Translations under genes and position numbers: made by a program | Notes under the pieces: model-generated | The model's database searches: none | What the model saw: only the letters and a program-made list of their open reading frames with translations | What the model was told of the DNA's origin: nothing | Source of the DNA: Prochlorococcus sp. AG-355-I20 | GTDB taxonomy: Bacteria > Cyanobacteriota > Cyanobacteriia > PCC-6307 > Cyanobiaceae | Direction of reading: 5' to 3' | Assembly: GCA_003280895.1 (NCBI GenBank) | Contig: QCDM01000002.1 | Coordinates: 62,001-126,000, forward strand | Length of the DNA: 64,000 nucleotides | Shown here: piece after piece, positions 1 through 11,402 of the stretch | Layout: every line of letters starts with the position of its first letter | Numbering within the stretch: position 1 is the first letter of the stretch

Positions 1-57
1 AGCTAACTTTGCTCTCAATTTTGGATCAGACAGATCTGGTTTTTTTAAAGTAGACAT
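1..57 (-). CDS. petD: Cytochrome b6-f complex subunit IV (PetD), N-terminal part only, runs off the window
   Basis: Reverse complement of 1-57 reads MSTLKKPDLSDPKLRAKLA, the characteristic PetD N-terminus, directly downstream of petB. Confidence 0.93.
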   Translation of the reverse strand, partial: MSTLKKPDLSDPKLRAKLA

Positions 58-92
58 ATGGAAAAACTAAATAATGGTTTTAGTATAAGAAT

Positions 93-749
93 TTATAAAG
101 GACCTGAAATACCTTGTTTACGAATCATTAAAAAGTGCATCAACATGAAAACTGCTAATGACCATGGCAATACGAAAGTATGAAGACTGTAAAATCTTGT
201 TAAGGTAGATTGTCCAACACTTTCTCCGCCTCTAAGTAATTCAACCATAAAGTCTCCGATAACTGGTATTGCAGCAGGGACACCTGAAACAATCTTAACT
301 GCCCAATAACCTACCTGATCCCAAGGTAGAGAGTAACCTGTCACTCCAAAAGCGACAGTTATGACTGCCATTACAACACCTGTAACCCAAGTTAATTCTC
401 TTGGTCTTTTAAATCCTCCGGTAAGATAAACCCTAAAGACATGAAGAATTAACATCAATACCATCATTGATGCACTCCATCTATGCACAGATCTTATTAA
501 CCATCCAAAACTTACATCGGTCATTAGATAACTGACTGAACTATAAGCTTGTGTAACGGTAGGCTTATAGTAAAAAGTCATTGCAAAACCTGTTGCAAAT
601 TGAATTAAGAAGCATACTAAAGTTATGCCTCCTAAACAATAAAAAATATTTACGTGAGGGGGTACGTACTTGGAAGTTACGTCGTCAGTTATGTCTTGGA
701 TTTCAAGTCTTTCTTGAAACCAGTCATAAACAGATGAAGAATTCGCCAT
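93..749 (-). CDS. petB: Cytochrome b6 (PetB), 218 aa; the supplied ORF is extended 21 codons upstream
   Basis: [20 protein letters not shown]...; haem-ligand His region, [21 protein letters not shown] motif. Confidence 0.96.
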   Translation of the reverse strand: MANSSSVYDWFQERLEIQDITDDVTSKYVPPHVNIFYCLGGITLVCFLIQFATGFAMTFYYKPTVTQAYSSVSYLMTDVSFGWLIRSVHRWSASMMVLMLILHVFRVYLTGGFKRPRELTWVTGVVMAVITVAFGVTGYSLPWDQVGYWAVKIVSGVPAAIPVIGDFMVELLRGGESVGQSTLTRFYSLHTFVLPWSLAVFMLMHFLMIRKQGISGPL

Positions 750-799
750 CCAAAAAAAAATTAGCTTTGATATAAAGAGCTTACTTAAAATTCTTATAC

Positions 800-2116
800 T
801 TGGTGTTAACACTTAACCCAATGAATTCATCTTTTAACAAACTTTTAACATTCAAAACTGTGATCACTGCCTCAATGATCATCGTTTTTTCTATCAATCT
901 TTTTTTGATTGAAAGAGTGGATGCTCTCAGTGATAGCAGGCAATTAGTACTTGACGCTTGGACCTTGGTAAACGAAGGTTTTTATGATCCAGAAAAGTTT
1001 GATGAAATCCAATGGAAAAGAATTAGACAAAAAACGTTACAGAAACAAATTGAAACAAGTGAAGAGGCTTATTCCGCAATTGAAGACATGTTAAGACCTC
1101 TAGACGATCCCTACACGAGAGTTTTACGCCCCAAAGATTATGAGCTACTGAAATCAAGTAATTTTGGGAGTGAAATTAATGGTGTTGGGCTTCAATTAGG
1201 TGAAGATGATAACAATAAAGTTAAAGTTATTTCTACACTTGGGGGCTCGCCAGCTGAAGAAGCTGGAATAGTAAGCGGGGACATAATCGAAACAGTGGAT
1301 GGAATCTCATCAGAAAAATTAGGACTTGCTAGTACCGCCTCTAAGTTAAGAGGTGAATCAGGGACAAAAGTTTTAGTTGAATTATCTACGGAATCAGGAG
1401 AAATTAGGGAAGTCGATTTAGAGAGGAGATCAGTAGATCTAAGACCAGTTAGAACAAAAAGATTAAGAGACGATTTTCACACAATAGGATATTTAAGGAT
1501 AACTCAATTTAGCGAAAGCGTACCCAAAAAAGTTGAAGAGGCTCTTCAAGAGTTAAAAGAGAAAGAGGTTGAGGGCTTAATCTTGGATCTTAGAAATAAT
1601 TCAGGGGGACTAGTAAGCTCAGGTATTGCAGTTGCGGACTCATTATTGAGTGAGAAACCGGTAGTCGAGACAAAAGATAGAAATGGAATCAAAGATGCAA
1701 TTATTTCTCAAAAAGAGACATCTTTTGATGGACCAATGGTGACTTTAGTAAATAAAGGCACTGCAAGTGCCAGTGAAATACTTGCTGGCTCTTTACAAGA
1801 TAATGAAAGGTCAATTCTTATGGGAGAAAAAACCTATGGTAAAGGTTTAATTCAATCCCTAAAAAGTTTGGGAGAAGATAGTGGTATTGCTATAACGGTG
1901 GCTAGTTACTTAACACCAGATGGTAATAATATTCAAGGCCAAGGTATAACACCTGATAAATTACTTGATCTACCGGATGCAAGTGATTTTGGCACTACTG
2001 ACGATAAATGGGTAAGGAATGCGGAATTATTTTTAGGTTCGCTTCTAGAAAAAGAAGAAGTTTCAGTTCAAACAATTCAATTAAACAATGAAGAAATTAA
2101 ATCTTTAAATAGCTAA
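800..2116 (+). CDS. ctpA: Carboxyl-terminal processing protease (S41 family, CtpA-like); start may be ATG at 821
   Basis: PDZ domain plus [16 protein letters not shown] and [12 protein letters not shown]41 active-site signatures, N-terminal signal segment. Confidence 0.9.
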   Translation: MVLTLNPMNSSFNKLLTFKTVITASMIIVFSINLFLIERVDALSDSRQLVLDAWTLVNEGFYDPEKFDEIQWKRIRQKTLQKQIETSEEAYSAIEDMLRPLDDPYTRVLRPKDYELLKSSNFGSEINGVGLQLGEDDNNKVKVISTLGGSPAEEAGIVSGDIIETVDGISSEKLGLASTASKLRGESGTKVLVELSTESGEIREVDLERRSVDLRPVRTKRLRDDFHTIGYLRITQFSESVPKKVEEALQELKEKEVEGLILDLRNNSGGLVSSGIAVADSLLSEKPVVETKDRNGIKDAIISQKETSFDGPMVTLVNKGTASASEILAGSLQDNERSILMGEKTYGKGLIQSLKSLGEDSGIAITVASYLTPDGNNIQGQGITPDKLLDLPDASDFGTTDDKWVRNAELFLGSLLEKEEVSVQTIQLNNEEIKSLNS

Positions 2117-2142
2117 AGATTGAAATAAAAAATCTTAAAAAG

Positions 2143-3399
2143 ATGAGCATTAAAAGAATTTTTCATGACCCAATTCATAAAGAAATAGTATTTGATGCAG
2201 GAAAGCCAGAAGAATTAATGATTATGGAATTAATTGATACAGTTGCTTTTCAAAGACTTAGAAGAATAAAACAACTTGGAGCGGCATCATTACTTTTTCA
2301 TGGTGCAGAATCGAGTAGATTTACTCACTCAATTGGTGTTTTTTGTATAGCTAGAAAAATTTTTAAGAGATTAATTGAAAGTAAATCTTCATTTTGTGAA
2401 AATAAATTTGTTCTTTATGGAGCAGCTCTACTACATGATTTAGGTCATGGACCTTTAAGCCACACCAGCGAAACAATATTCGAGCATGATCACGAAAAAT
2501 GGTCTGAAAACTTAGTTACAAATTATTCTCCAATAAATTCAATCCTCAAAAAGTATGACAAGGATTTACCTAGAAAAATTTGTGAATTATTTCAATCAAA
2601 ACAACTATTTTCAAAACCTTTAAAAACATTGATAAGTAGTGAGATTGATTGCGATCGTCTCGATTATCTTTTACGCGATAGTTACAACACAGGTACTAAT
2701 TACGGTTTAGTAGATTTAGAGAGAATAATTTCAGCTCTTACCTTTTCACCTGATGGGAATATTGGAGTCAAACCAAAAGGAGTTATCGCTATTGAGCATT
2801 TCCTTGTTCTTAGAAACTTAATGTATAGAACTATCTATAATCACAAGATAAATGAAATATCAACATGGATTCTAGAAAAAATATTACACACAATAAAAAA
2901 TAATTATGAAAAGAATATTTGGTTAGATAATTCTCTATATAAATGGATTTTTTCACCTTCAAAGGTTGATTTTGATGATTTCATAAGAAATGATGACATA
3001 ACGTTTTATTATCATTTGATTAGATGGAAAGATGAATCTTTCGAGCCACTTTCTACACTATGCAAAATGTTTATTGACAGAGATTTATTAAAGGCATCAG
3101 ACATAAGTTTTTTAAGTAAGGTGAATAGATTAAAAATCCTTGCATTTGCCACAAAATTATGTGAAAAAAATGGTTATGATTCGGAAATATTTTGTGGGAT
3201 TAAGGAAAAGTCTTTTAAAGGTTTTGAATCTAATAATGCGTTAAAAATATGGGACGGCACTCATCAAAGCGCATTAGAAAATAGTTCTGCATTAATAAAA
3301 ACTTTAATGAGATCTGAGGAAAGCTCTTTTATTATTTATCCAGATATGATCAAAAATGAAATTAAAAACGAAATTTCATTAATAAAAAACCATTCCTAG
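2143..3399 (+). CDS. HD-domain phosphohydrolase
   Basis: FTHSIGVF..., ALLHDLGHGPLSHTSE HD motif, DCDRLDYLLRDS. Confidence 0.85.
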   Translation: MSIKRIFHDPIHKEIVFDAGKPEELMIMELIDTVAFQRLRRIKQLGAASLLFHGAESSRFTHSIGVFCIARKIFKRLIESKSSFCENKFVLYGAALLHDLGHGPLSHTSETIFEHDHEKWSENLVTNYSPINSILKKYDKDLPRKICELFQSKQLFSKPLKTLISSEIDCDRLDYLLRDSYNTGTNYGLVDLERIISALTFSPDGNIGVKPKGVIAIEHFLVLRNLMYRTIYNHKINEISTWILEKILHTIKNNYEKNIWLDNSLYKWIFSPSKVDFDDFIRNDDITFYYHLIRWKDESFEPLSTLCKMFIDRDLLKASDISFLSKVNRLKILAFATKLCEKNGYDSEIFCGIKEKSFKGFESNNALKIWDGTHQSALENSSALIKTLMRSEESSFIIYPDMIKNEIKNEISLIKNHS

Positions 3400-3409
3400 A
3401 CTTAATAAA

Positions 3410-4072
3410 ATGAAAATCGTTTTAAAAAATACTAAAAGTGAATGTTTAGGGATTTTTTCTTTATTAGATTTAGATAATATCCATGAAACTTTCAAAAGGT
3501 TTTCTTCAATAAAGGAACCCTTAGAAGCAAAAATTTTTGCCGAAAGCGAGTCAATAAGTTCTCATCAATTAGCAAAATTAAAAACCCACCTTAACAAAAT
3601 TAATATTTGTTCTTTGCGCATTTACTCAAATAATAGAAATACAGTATTAAGTGCGAAGTCTTTAAAAATTGATTCAGTTTTTATTAAAGAACAAGAGATT
3701 AAAAAAAAGTTACTATCGTTAAATTCAAAAAAGAAAGACGATATTCTTCACAAAGGAACAGTACGATCCGGCGAAAGAATATCTTCAAATGGAAACCTAT
3801 GCATTATTGGAGACGTTAATCCAGGAGCTATAGTTTCCGCTAAGAATAATATTTATGTTTGGGGCAAATTACTAGGGATCGCATTCGCAGGTAAAAGTGG
3901 AAATAAAAATGCATCAATTGCATCACTTTATCTAAACCCTTTACAGTTGAGAATTGCAGATGTAATAGCTATTGGTCCAAAGGATAAACCCAAAAATTAT
4001 TATCCAGAAATTGCGGTAATAGATAAACAAACGATAATTATCAAACCACACGTAATCGAAAATAAAAATTAA
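3410..4072 (+). CDS. minC: Septum site-determining protein MinC
   Basis: C-terminal GTVRSGERISSNGNLCIIGDVNPGAIVSAKNNIYVWGKLLGIAFAG and position upstream of minD-minE. Confidence 0.93.
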   Translation: MKIVLKNTKSECLGIFSLLDLDNIHETFKRFSSIKEPLEAKIFAESESISSHQLAKLKTHLNKINICSLRIYSNNRNTVLSAKSLKIDSVFIKEQEIKKKLLSLNSKKKDDILHKGTVRSGERISSNGNLCIIGDVNPGAIVSAKNNIYVWGKLLGIAFAGKSGNKNASIASLYLNPLQLRIADVIAIGPKDKPKNYYPEIAVIDKQTIIIKPHVIENKN

Positions 4073-4183
4073 TCAATAATTTGCAATAAATTAATTCAAA
4101 ATAGATAAATTTAAGAATTACTTAATCTTTAAAATATTTAACTTTCTGCAAGTGGCTTTATTATTTGTAAAATCTTAAAAATC

Positions 4184-4999
4184 GTGGGGCAGAATACTCG
4201 CACAATATTAATTTGTTCAGGAAAAGGAGGAGTTGGCAAAACAACTTTAACTGCAAACCTAGGAATAGCACTTGCTAATAGCGGAGCAACAACTGCTGTA
4301 TTAGATGCTGATTTTGGCTTAAGAAATTTAGATCTTCTTTTAGGATTAGAAAATCGCATCATTTATACGGCTCAAGATGTTCTAGACAAAAATTGTCGTC
4401 TTGACCAAGCATTGGTTAGGCATAAAAAGGAACCTAATCTTGCTCTTCTACCTGCTGGAGATCCAAGGATGTTGGATTGGATGAAACCCGAAGATATGAA
4501 AAAAATTAGTGAGCTACTTAGTGAGAAATTCGATTTTGTCCTAGTAGATTGTCCTGCTGGTGTAGAAGATGGCTTTAAAAATGCTCTTGCAGCCTGTAAA
4601 GAAGCTATTGTTGTAACGAACCCAGAATTATCGGCAGTGCGCGATGCGGATAGAGTAATAGGGATTCTTAATACTTCAGATATTGAGCCTATTCAACTTG
4701 TAATCAATAGAGTTCGCCCTAACATGATGGCCAGTCAAGAAATGTTATCCATCGAAGATGTTCAAGGGATCCTTTCTTTGCCTTTATTAGGTATTGTTTT
4801 AGAAGATGAACAGGTAATAATAAGTACAAATAGAGGAGAGCCACTGACACTTTCAGATGGTAGATCTCCTGCAAAAAAATGTTATTTGAATGTTTCTCAA
4901 AGACTTACAAATAAAGATGTACCAATTATCGATCTTAAAAAAGAAGGCAAAAGTCTTAAAGATAGATTCATGAGATTAATGCAAACAAAGGTTTTTTAA
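4184..4999 (+). CDS. minD: Septum site-determining protein MinD (GTG start)
   Basis: [17 protein letters not shown] deviant Walker A; MinD-type sequence. Confidence 0.96.
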   Translation: MGQNTRTILICSGKGGVGKTTLTANLGIALANSGATTAVLDADFGLRNLDLLLGLENRIIYTAQDVLDKNCRLDQALVRHKKEPNLALLPAGDPRMLDWMKPEDMKKISELLSEKFDFVLVDCPAGVEDGFKNALAACKEAIVVTNPELSAVRDADRVIGILNTSDIEPIQLVINRVRPNMMASQEMLSIEDVQGILSLPLLGIVLEDEQVIISTNRGEPLTLSDGRSPAKKCYLNVSQRLTNKDVPIIDLKKEGKSLKDRFMRLMQTKVF

Positions 5000-5000
5000 A

Positions 5001-5336
5001 ATGATGACTCTCAGAGATCTTATAAATAAATTACTAGGCAGAGAAACTTCTAGTGCGAATACAGCTAGAGAAAGATTACAACTTGTACTTGCTCATGACA
5101 GAGTTGATATGAGTTCCTTAACAACAGATCTTCTAGATAAAATGAGGAAAGAGATCCTTGATGTTGTTGCTAAATATGTTGAAATTGATTTTGAGGAGGT
5201 GGCAGTAAGTTTGGAGACTGAGGATAGAATGACTGCATTAGTTGCCAATTTGCCAATCAAAAGAACTATTTCAGGAGAAATAAAATTCAAAAAAACTGAT
5301 AAGACTGATAAAGCTAACAAAGATATCAAAAAGTAA
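5001..5336 (+). CDS. minE: Cell division topological specificity factor MinE
   Basis: [13 protein letters not shown]...; follows minD by 1 bp. Confidence 0.95.
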   Translation: MMTLRDLINKLLGRETSSANTARERLQLVLAHDRVDMSSLTTDLLDKMRKEILDVVAKYVEIDFEEVAVSLETEDRMTALVANLPIKRTISGEIKFKKTDKTDKANKDIKK

Positions 5337-5401
5337 TAAATTTAAAAAAAGCTAAAAAAATACTGATAATTGACCCTCCCTAATTGTAAGATGAGGAGAT
5401 C

Positions 5402-5473
5402 GCCGGCTTAGCTCAGCGGTAGAGCAGCGCTTTTGTAAAGCGAAGGTCATCAGTTCAAATCTGTTAGCCGGCA
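5402..5473 (+). tRNA. tRNA-Thr (TGT)
   Basis: Cloverleaf with GCCGGCT/AGCCGGC acceptor, anticodon loop CTTTTGTAAAG, TTCAAAT T-loop; CCA not encoded. Confidence 0.95.
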
Positions 5474-5484
5474 TTTTGATTTAT

Positions 5485-5652
5485 TTAATTCTGTTCAATA
5501 TTCTTTGCTGAAAATAAAAAGACTAAACCTATCAGAGCAAGAATAGGAAAAGATCTTATTTCCAGAACATACTCTAAAAAAGATGCAAGGGGTTCAAATA
5601 TCCAATAAGTAAAAAATTGAATTAATAAAACAAAAAATAATAATAAAAACAT
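5485..5652 (-). CDS. Small hydrophobic membrane peptide (55 aa), not in supplied ORF track
   Basis: MFLLLFFVLLIQFFTYWIFEPLASFLEYVLEIRSFPILALIGLVFLFSAKNIEQN; its ATG overlaps the TAA of the upstream Sua5-like gene (TAATG). Confidence 0.65.
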   Translation of the reverse strand: MFLLLFFVLLIQFFTYWIFEPLASFLEYVLEIRSFPILALIGLVFLFSAKNIEQN

Positions 5653-6233
5653 TAATACAATTCCCTAACTATTACTTCTCCTTCTCTAATCAGTTTCCAA
5701 TTTCCACTGTTCTTCCAGAATATAATAGTACTAGCTTTTCCACTACTTTCCCCCCAGGGGATGGGACCCAAAATTTTTATAGAAGGGAAGTCTAAAGCAA
5801 TACCTTCAGCTGTAATTGATCCTTTGAAACCTGAAATATTTGCACTTGAAGTTAACAATGGGCCTGTTTCTCTCAAAAGAGATTGTGCGATATTTGAATT
5901 TGGAATTCTCAACCCAATAGTCCGATCATCACTGGTAAGGTGTGCAGACTGCTTTGCCGAAGCAGGAATAACAATTGTCAGAGCTCCAGGCCAATATTTT
6001 GAGGCTAAATTTTCGTAATCTTCTTTTGCTGATTCGTGAACATAATCAATTAAATCTTTATGTTCTGATCCCATAAGAATTAAGGGTTTGTTTTTATCTC
6101 TTTTTTTAAAAGAATAAATAATATTTGAGAATTTTGGTAAGCATCCAATTGCAGGTAAAGTGTCCGTTGGGAAGATTATAGGCAAACCACTTTTAAGGGT
6201 CCTCCAAGCAGTTTTGCAGTCTATTAAATTCAT
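5652..6233 (-). CDS. Sua5/YciO/YrdC family protein (L-threonylcarbamoyladenylate synthase-like)
   Basis: PTDTLPAIGC, KKRDKNKPLILM, RIPNSNIAQSLL, TSSANISG motifs. Confidence 0.88.
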   Translation of the reverse strand: MNLIDCKTAWRTLKSGLPIIFPTDTLPAIGCLPKFSNIIYSFKKRDKNKPLILMGSEHKDLIDYVHESAKEDYENLASKYWPGALTIVIPASAKQSAHLTSDDRTIGLRIPNSNIAQSLLRETGPLLTSSANISGFKGSITAEGIALDFPSIKILGPIPWGESSGKASTIIFWKNSGNWKLIREGEVIVRELY

Positions 6234-6256
6234 TTAGATTAAGAACCTATAATAAT

Positions 6257-7126
6257 TTATTTATATCTTCCAATGGTAAACCTACCAATACCTGAAAGAT
6301 CTTTCACAATTTCTATTGATGTAAATTTATTTTTAATAAGTAGTTGTTTTACTTTTTCACTTTGATCAAAATGATTCTCTAAAATTAGCCAACCATTATC
6401 TTTTAAGAATAATGGTGCTTTATCTATTATTTTCCTGATATGTTTTAAACCATCTTCGCCACCTAGTAAAGCGACTTTAGGTTCGAAATTCTTAACTTCT
6501 ATGGGTAATTTTTCATAAGTATCTGTGGGAATATATGGTGGGTTTGAAATAGCGAGGTCTAATTTTCCTTTAAAACTTTCGAGAGGTGACCACCAATTTC
6601 CACAATAAAATTTCAAATTTGATTTTTTAGAAGAATTTGTAAAATTTTTATTGGCAATTTCTAATGCATCTTGATCTATATCAGTTGCTACTCCTTCGCT
6701 AAATGGATAAGCCAATGCCAAAGCAATACTAATTGCACCTGAGCCAGTACCTAATTCAGCAAAAAATAATTTTTCTGATTTTTTTCGAAATATATTGAAG
6801 ACGATATCAACTATGAGCTCTGTTTCTGGTCTGGGAATGAGTACTTTGTTTGTAACTTTTAATTTTAAGTCTCTCCAAAAAGTTATTCCACAGACATACT
6901 GAATTGGGCAAGATTTTAGTAAATGATAATCCCAAAGGGATTCTAAAAATTCTAAATTTTTTTTTAAATGTATGTCTTCCTTAGGATTTATACTTTTCAA
7001 GTTTAGTTCACTAGACGATACACCGCCTAGGCAATCAAGTAAAACAGCAAAAGATGGTTGATCCCCGCCTTTAGAAAGTTGCTTTTTTTTCCAAAATAAA
7101 AATTCTTCTACAGAAATGCAAAGCAT
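6257..7126 (-). CDS. prmC: Peptide chain release factor N5-glutamine methyltransferase
   Basis: NPPYIP motif, LGTGSGAISIALA, IPRPETE. Confidence 0.93.
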   Translation of the reverse strand: MLCISVEEFLFWKKKQLSKGGDQPSFAVLLDCLGGVSSSELNLKSINPKEDIHLKKNLEFLESLWDYHLLKSCPIQYVCGITFWRDLKLKVTNKVLIPRPETELIVDIVFNIFRKKSEKLFFAELGTGSGAISIALALAYPFSEGVATDIDQDALEIANKNFTNSSKKSNLKFYCGNWWSPLESFKGKLDLAISNPPYIPTDTYEKLPIEVKNFEPKVALLGGEDGLKHIRKIIDKAPLFLKDNGWLILENHFDQSEKVKQLLIKNKFTSIEIVKDLSGIGRFTIGRYK

Positions 7127-7137
7127 TTATTAAAGTA

Positions 7138-7290
7138 TTAGCGTTTTGGCCCAAGCCTACCTTTACTTGAGTCAGAGTAGAAGCTTGATTTTTCTCCGTC
7201 TTGTGTAGAAATAAATAAACCTATCAGGAATATTGTTGGCACCCCTACAAATAAAAGACTAGCTACGAATCCAAAGTTTGTTGTTTCCAT
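7138..7290 (-). CDS. psbM: Photosystem II protein PsbM (50 aa), not in supplied ORF track
   Basis: METTNFGFVASLLFVGVPTIFLIGLFISTQDGEKSSFYSDSSKGRLGPKR. Confidence 0.93.
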   Translation of the reverse strand: METTNFGFVASLLFVGVPTIFLIGLFISTQDGEKSSFYSDSSKGRLGPKR

Positions 7291-7394
7291 TTAATTGGTG
7301 GTTCTATATTAGGTATTAAAACTATAAACATATAACCTGGAATAAAGTGGAAAAATAAACAAATTTTATAAACTGATTAACAGTCTTAAACAAT

Positions 7395-7757
7395 TTATCG
7401 CGGTAATTTTTTATTTTCACTAATTTTTTTTAGTTCTTCCAAATTTGAAGGGGGAGATTGTGGTTTTGTTAAAATTACGGCGGATGATTTTACCAATGTT
7501 TGACATGCAAGGCGCCAATTTTCTGGTCTATTTTTTAGTTTTTCTTCTTCAACAGATGTAAGAGGACTCAAAGAATTTTTGTTTCCACCTTCAACTGAAA
7601 TAAAGCAAGTACTGCATTGTCCTGCTCCTCCACAATTACCCAAAATACCTTTTAAACCATAAAGCTGTAAGTTTTCTTTCATTACCAATTCCCTTAAATT
7701 TTCACCAGGATTACATTGAACCTCTAAGTCCTCACGGATAAATCTGATAGTTGCCAT
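7395..7757 (-). CDS. 2Fe-2S ferredoxin-type protein
   Basis: GNCGGAGQCSTCFI...ACQ cysteine pattern. Confidence 0.88.
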   Translation of the reverse strand: MATIRFIREDLEVQCNPGENLRELVMKENLQLYGLKGILGNCGGAGQCSTCFISVEGGNKNSLSPLTSVEEEKLKNRPENWRLACQTLVKSSAVILTKPQSPPSNLEELKKISENKKLPR

Positions 7758-7979
7758 TTTTTTTGTTATTTTTCTTATTTTGGCGTTTTACTTTGAGAAT
7801 TGTGACCAAAATATTAACAGATTTTAGGTAAAAATTTCTTGTAAACTATTTGCTGCTAATGGATTTGCCCAATTTTTGCAAGAAAATAAATTTATTTACA
7901 AAAATCACTCAAAGACTAAAAAACCCTTACTATCATGATGTTTAGCTGTTTACTCAGCATAGTTACTAGAAATTAACCG

Positions 7980-9503
7980 ATGGGATTGCCTTGGTATCGA
8001 GTTCACACAGTAGTTATTAATGACCCAGGTCGACTACTTGCTGTGCATCTTATGCATACTGCATTATTAGCCGGCTGGGCCGGTTCAATGGCTCTTTATG
8101 AATTAGCCATTTTTGATCCTTCTGATGCTGTTCTCAATCCAATGTGGAGACAGGGGATGTACGTTATGCCTTTCATGGCAAGACTAGGTATCACAAGTAG
8201 TTGGAATGGATGGGATATTACGGGTGCTACTGGAGTTGATCCTGGATTCTGGAGTTTCGAAGGTGTTGCGGCAGCACACATAGTATTTAGTGGCCTATTG
8301 ATGTTGGCATCTATTTGGCACTGGACATATTGGGACCTAGATTTATGGGAAGATTCAAGAACTGGTGAACCTGCTCTTGACTTACCGAGAATTTTCGGAA
8401 TCCACCTCCTTTTAGCAGGACTTACATGCTTTGGTTTTGGAGCTTTTCATTGCGCAAACGTTGGGATTTGGGTTTCTGATCCCTATGGATTAAGTGGTCA
8501 TGTAGAGCCTGTAGCTCCTTCCTGGGGAGTAGAAGGATTTAATCCTTTTAACCCAGGAGGTATTGTAGCTAATCATATTGCGGCTGGACTCATGGGTATT
8601 ATTGGAGGTATTTTTCACATCACCAACAGGCCTGGAGAAAGACTTTACAGAGCATTAAAACTTGGAAGTCTCGAGGGAGTTCTAGCTAGTGCTTTAGCTG
8701 CTGTACTATTTGTCTCTTTCGTTGTTTCAGGAACAATGTGGTACGGTTCAGCAACTACTCCAATAGAGCTTTTTGGTCCTACAAGATATCAATGGGATTC
8801 AGGCTATTTCAAAACTGAAATTAATAGAAGAGTACAAGCTGCTATTGACGATGGGGCCACTAAATCAGAGGCATATGCATCAATTCCAGAGAAATTAGCC
8901 TTCTATGATTATGTAGGTAATAGTCCAGCTAAAGGTGGACTATTCAGAGTTGGAGCTCTTGTTAATGGTGATGGTTTACCAACTGGTTGGCAAGGTCACA
9001 TTGCTTTCCAAGATAAGGAAGGTAACGAATTAGAAGTTAGAAGAATTCCTAATTTCTTTGAAAACTTCCCTGTCATTCTTGAAGACAAAGAAGGAAATGT
9101 AAGGGCAGATATTCCATTTAGAAGAGCTGAAGCGAAGTACTCATTTGAACAAACTGGCATTACTGCAACTATCTATGGAGGGGACCTAGATGGACAAACA
9201 TTTACAGATCCTGCAGTAGTGAAAAGATTAGCTAGAAAAGCTCAACTTGGAGAAGCATTCAAGTTTGACAGAGAGACATATAAATCTGACGGTGTATTCC
9301 GAAGCTCTCCAAGAGCGTGGTTTACATATGCACATTTATGTTTCGGATTGCTATTCTTGTTTGGCCACTGGTGGCACGCTTCAAGAACTCTTTACAGAAA
9401 TTCCTTCGCTGGTATTGATGCTGAGATTGGCGACCAAGTTGAATTTGGTTTATTCAAGAAGCTTGGTGACGAAACCACAAGAAGAATCCCAGGAAGGGTT
9501 TAA
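7980..9503 (+). CDS. psbB: Photosystem II CP47 chlorophyll apoprotein
   Basis: [49 protein letters not shown]; full-length 507 aa. Confidence 0.98.
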   Translation: MGLPWYRVHTVVINDPGRLLAVHLMHTALLAGWAGSMALYELAIFDPSDAVLNPMWRQGMYVMPFMARLGITSSWNGWDITGATGVDPGFWSFEGVAAAHIVFSGLLMLASIWHWTYWDLDLWEDSRTGEPALDLPRIFGIHLLLAGLTCFGFGAFHCANVGIWVSDPYGLSGHVEPVAPSWGVEGFNPFNPGGIVANHIAAGLMGIIGGIFHITNRPGERLYRALKLGSLEGVLASALAAVLFVSFVVSGTMWYGSATTPIELFGPTRYQWDSGYFKTEINRRVQAAIDDGATKSEAYASIPEKLAFYDYVGNSPAKGGLFRVGALVNGDGLPTGWQGHIAFQDKEGNELEVRRIPNFFENFPVILEDKEGNVRADIPFRRAEAKYSFEQTGITATIYGGDLDGQTFTDPAVVKRLARKAQLGEAFKFDRETYKSDGVFRSSPRAWFTYAHLCFGLLFLFGHWWHASRTLYRNSFAGIDAEIGDQVEFGLFKKLGDETTRRIPGRV

Positions 9504-9526
9504 ACTAAACTTTATTACTTAATCTT

Positions 9527-9625
9527 ATGGAAGCTTTTGCTTACGTTCTTATTCTAACTCTCGCAGTTGTTACCTTATTCTTTGCTGTCGCCTTTAGAGA
9601 CCCCCCTAAATTTGATAGAAAATGA
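9527..9625 (+). CDS. psbT: Photosystem II protein PsbT (32 aa), not in supplied ORF track
   Basis: [32 protein letters not shown], immediately downstream of psbB. Confidence 0.95.
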   Translation: MEAFAYVLILTLAVVTLFFAVAFRDPPKFDRK

Positions 9626-9630
9626 ACTAA

Positions 9631-9662
9631 AAAAAAAACCTCTTGTTAAAGAGGTTTTTTTT
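9631..9662 (+). terminator. Rho-independent terminator after psbB-psbT
   Basis: AAACCTCTT-GTTA-AAGAGGTTT followed by T-run. Confidence 0.88.
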
Positions 9663-9722
9663 ACTTTTCATAATTAAGATATTAATCTACTATTAGAGTT
9701 GTAGTGCAACTTATTTCACCAC

Positions 9723-10202
9723 ATGCAGTGTCCAACCTGTCAAAACACAGATAGCAGAGTTTTGGAATCAAGATCTGCTGATAGTGGTAAAAGTGTTCGG
9801 AGAAGGAGAGAGTGCTTAAATTGCAGCTTTAGATTTACAACTTATGAAAGAGTGGAATCAATGCCAGTTTCAGTTATAAAGAAAGACGGGGGTAGAGAAT
9901 TATTTAATAAACAAAAATTATTTACTGGTATATCAAGAGCATGTGAAAAAACCAACTTCAGTAGTGAAGCAATTATTAATTTCGTTGATGGAATTGAATC
10001 ACAAATCGTTCAAGACTCTAATAAAGATATTAAATCTTCACAAATAGGGGAATTAATACTTAAAAATCTAAGGAAAGAAAATGAAGTCGCTTATATAAGA
10101 TACGCCTCAGTTTACAGAAAATTTAATGGGGTAAAAGATTTTATTTCGACTCTTGAATCTCTAAAAGGAAGTTCAAAAAACCAATTAGCTTCAATTTCAT
10201 AA
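9723..10202 (+). CDS. nrdR: Transcriptional repressor NrdR
   Basis: [45 protein letters not shown] zinc-ribbon plus ATP-cone. Confidence 0.96.
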   Translation: MQCPTCQNTDSRVLESRSADSGKSVRRRRECLNCSFRFTTYERVESMPVSVIKKDGGRELFNKQKLFTGISRACEKTNFSSEAIINFVDGIESQIVQDSNKDIKSSQIGELILKNLRKENEVAYIRYASVYRKFNGVKDFISTLESLKGSSKNQLASIS

Positions 10203-10310
10203 AATTCAGCATCTTAAAGTGTAGAATACATAACACAAATGCTTTTGCTATTGGTTTGCAGGCTAGTAGCAATCCTTTCTAACTACCTTAGGTAGTCTGC
10301 GATACATCAA

Positions 10311-11402
10311 ATGAACGAAAATTCTTCCCAAACCATTAAAGAACTTTCTGAGGATCAAGAAATTAAAAATTCGTCTGAGTTAGATAATAATTCAGTATCC
10401 CAAAATAAGGAAGATTTATCGTTCGAGAATAGCGATATTCCTTCAGCAGATTCTTCCTCTAGCAGGACAAATACGGATTTTGACAATGTAGGATTCACAC
10501 AAGACGAATTTGCATCACTTTTGGGGAAGTATGACTATAATTTTAAGCCTGGTGATTTAGTTAAAGGCACCGTTTTTGCTCTAGAACCCAAAGGGGCCAT
10601 GATAGATATAGGCGCAAAAACAGCTGCTTTTATGCCTGTTCAGGAGGTTTCAATAAATAGAGTTGAAGGACTTAATGATGTTTTGCAACCTTCAGAAAGT
10701 AGAGAATTTTTCATAATGAGCGAAGAAAATGAAGATGGCCAATTAGCCCTCTCCATTAGAAGAATTGAATATCAAAGAGCATGGGAAAGGGTTAGACAAC
10801 TACAAAAAGAAGATGCAACTATATTTTCTGAAGTTTTTGCAACAAACAGAGGTGGGGCTCTTGTTAGGGTAGAAGGCTTGAGAGGTTTCATCCCAGGCTC
10901 TCATATAAGTGCTCGAAAAATAAAAGATGATTTAGAAGGTGAATATTTACCTTTAAAATTTCTTGAAGTTGATGAAGAAAGAAATAGATTAGTACTGAGT
11001 CATAGAAGAGCTTTAGTTGAGAAAAAAATGAACAGACTTGAAGTAGGCGAAGTTGTTGTTGGTTCTGTAAAAGGTATTAAACCTTATGGAGCATTTATTG
11101 ATATAGGTGGAGTTAGTGGTCTATTGCACATTTCTGAGATTAGTCATGAACATATTGAGACGCCTCATAATGTTTTAAATGTGAATGACCAAATGAAAGT
11201 CATGATAATTGACCTTGACTCAGAAAGAGGACGAATTTCATTATCTACTAAAGCACTTGAACCTGAACCAGGCGATATGCTAACTGACCCACAAAAAGTT
11301 TTTAGTAAAGCTGAAGAAATGGCTGCTAAATACAAACAAATGTTATTTGAACAAACTGATGATAACGAAGAGATAACCACAGCTTCCGCTGAAACAGTTT
11401 AA
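10311..11402 (+). CDS. rpsA: 30S ribosomal protein S1
   Basis: Three S1 RNA-binding repeats (GDLVKGTVFALEPKGAMIDIG; GEVVVGSVKGIKPYGAFIDIGGVSGLLHISEIS). Confidence 0.94.
   Translation: MNENSSQTIKELSEDQEIKNSSELDNNSVSQNKEDLSFENSDIPSADSSSSRTNTDFDNVGFTQDEFASLLGKYDYNFKPGDLVKGTVFALEPKGAMIDIGAKTAAFMPVQEVSINRVEGLNDVLQPSESREFFIMSEENEDGQLALSIRRIEYQRAWERVRQLQKEDATIFSEVFATNRGGALVRVEGLRGFIPGSHISARKIKDDLEGEYLPLKFLEVDEERNRLVLSHRRALVEKKMNRLEVGEVVVGSVKGIKPYGAFIDIGGVSGLLHISEISHEHIETPHNVLNVNDQMKVMIIDLDSERGRISLSTKALEPEPGDMLTDPQKVFSKAEEMAAKYKQMLFEQTDDNEEITTASAETV

Noticed and set aside
581-775. 64-aa plus-strand ORF antisense to petB
   Set aside because: Lies entirely opposite petB/its upstream region, no recognisable features; antisense ORF by chance
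8096-8281. 61-aa minus-strand ORF inside psbB
   Set aside because: Antisense to strongly conserved coding sequence
9247-9522. 91-aa ORF overlapping the 3' end of psbB in another frame
   Set aside because: Out-of-frame shadow of the highly conserved psbB coding sequence
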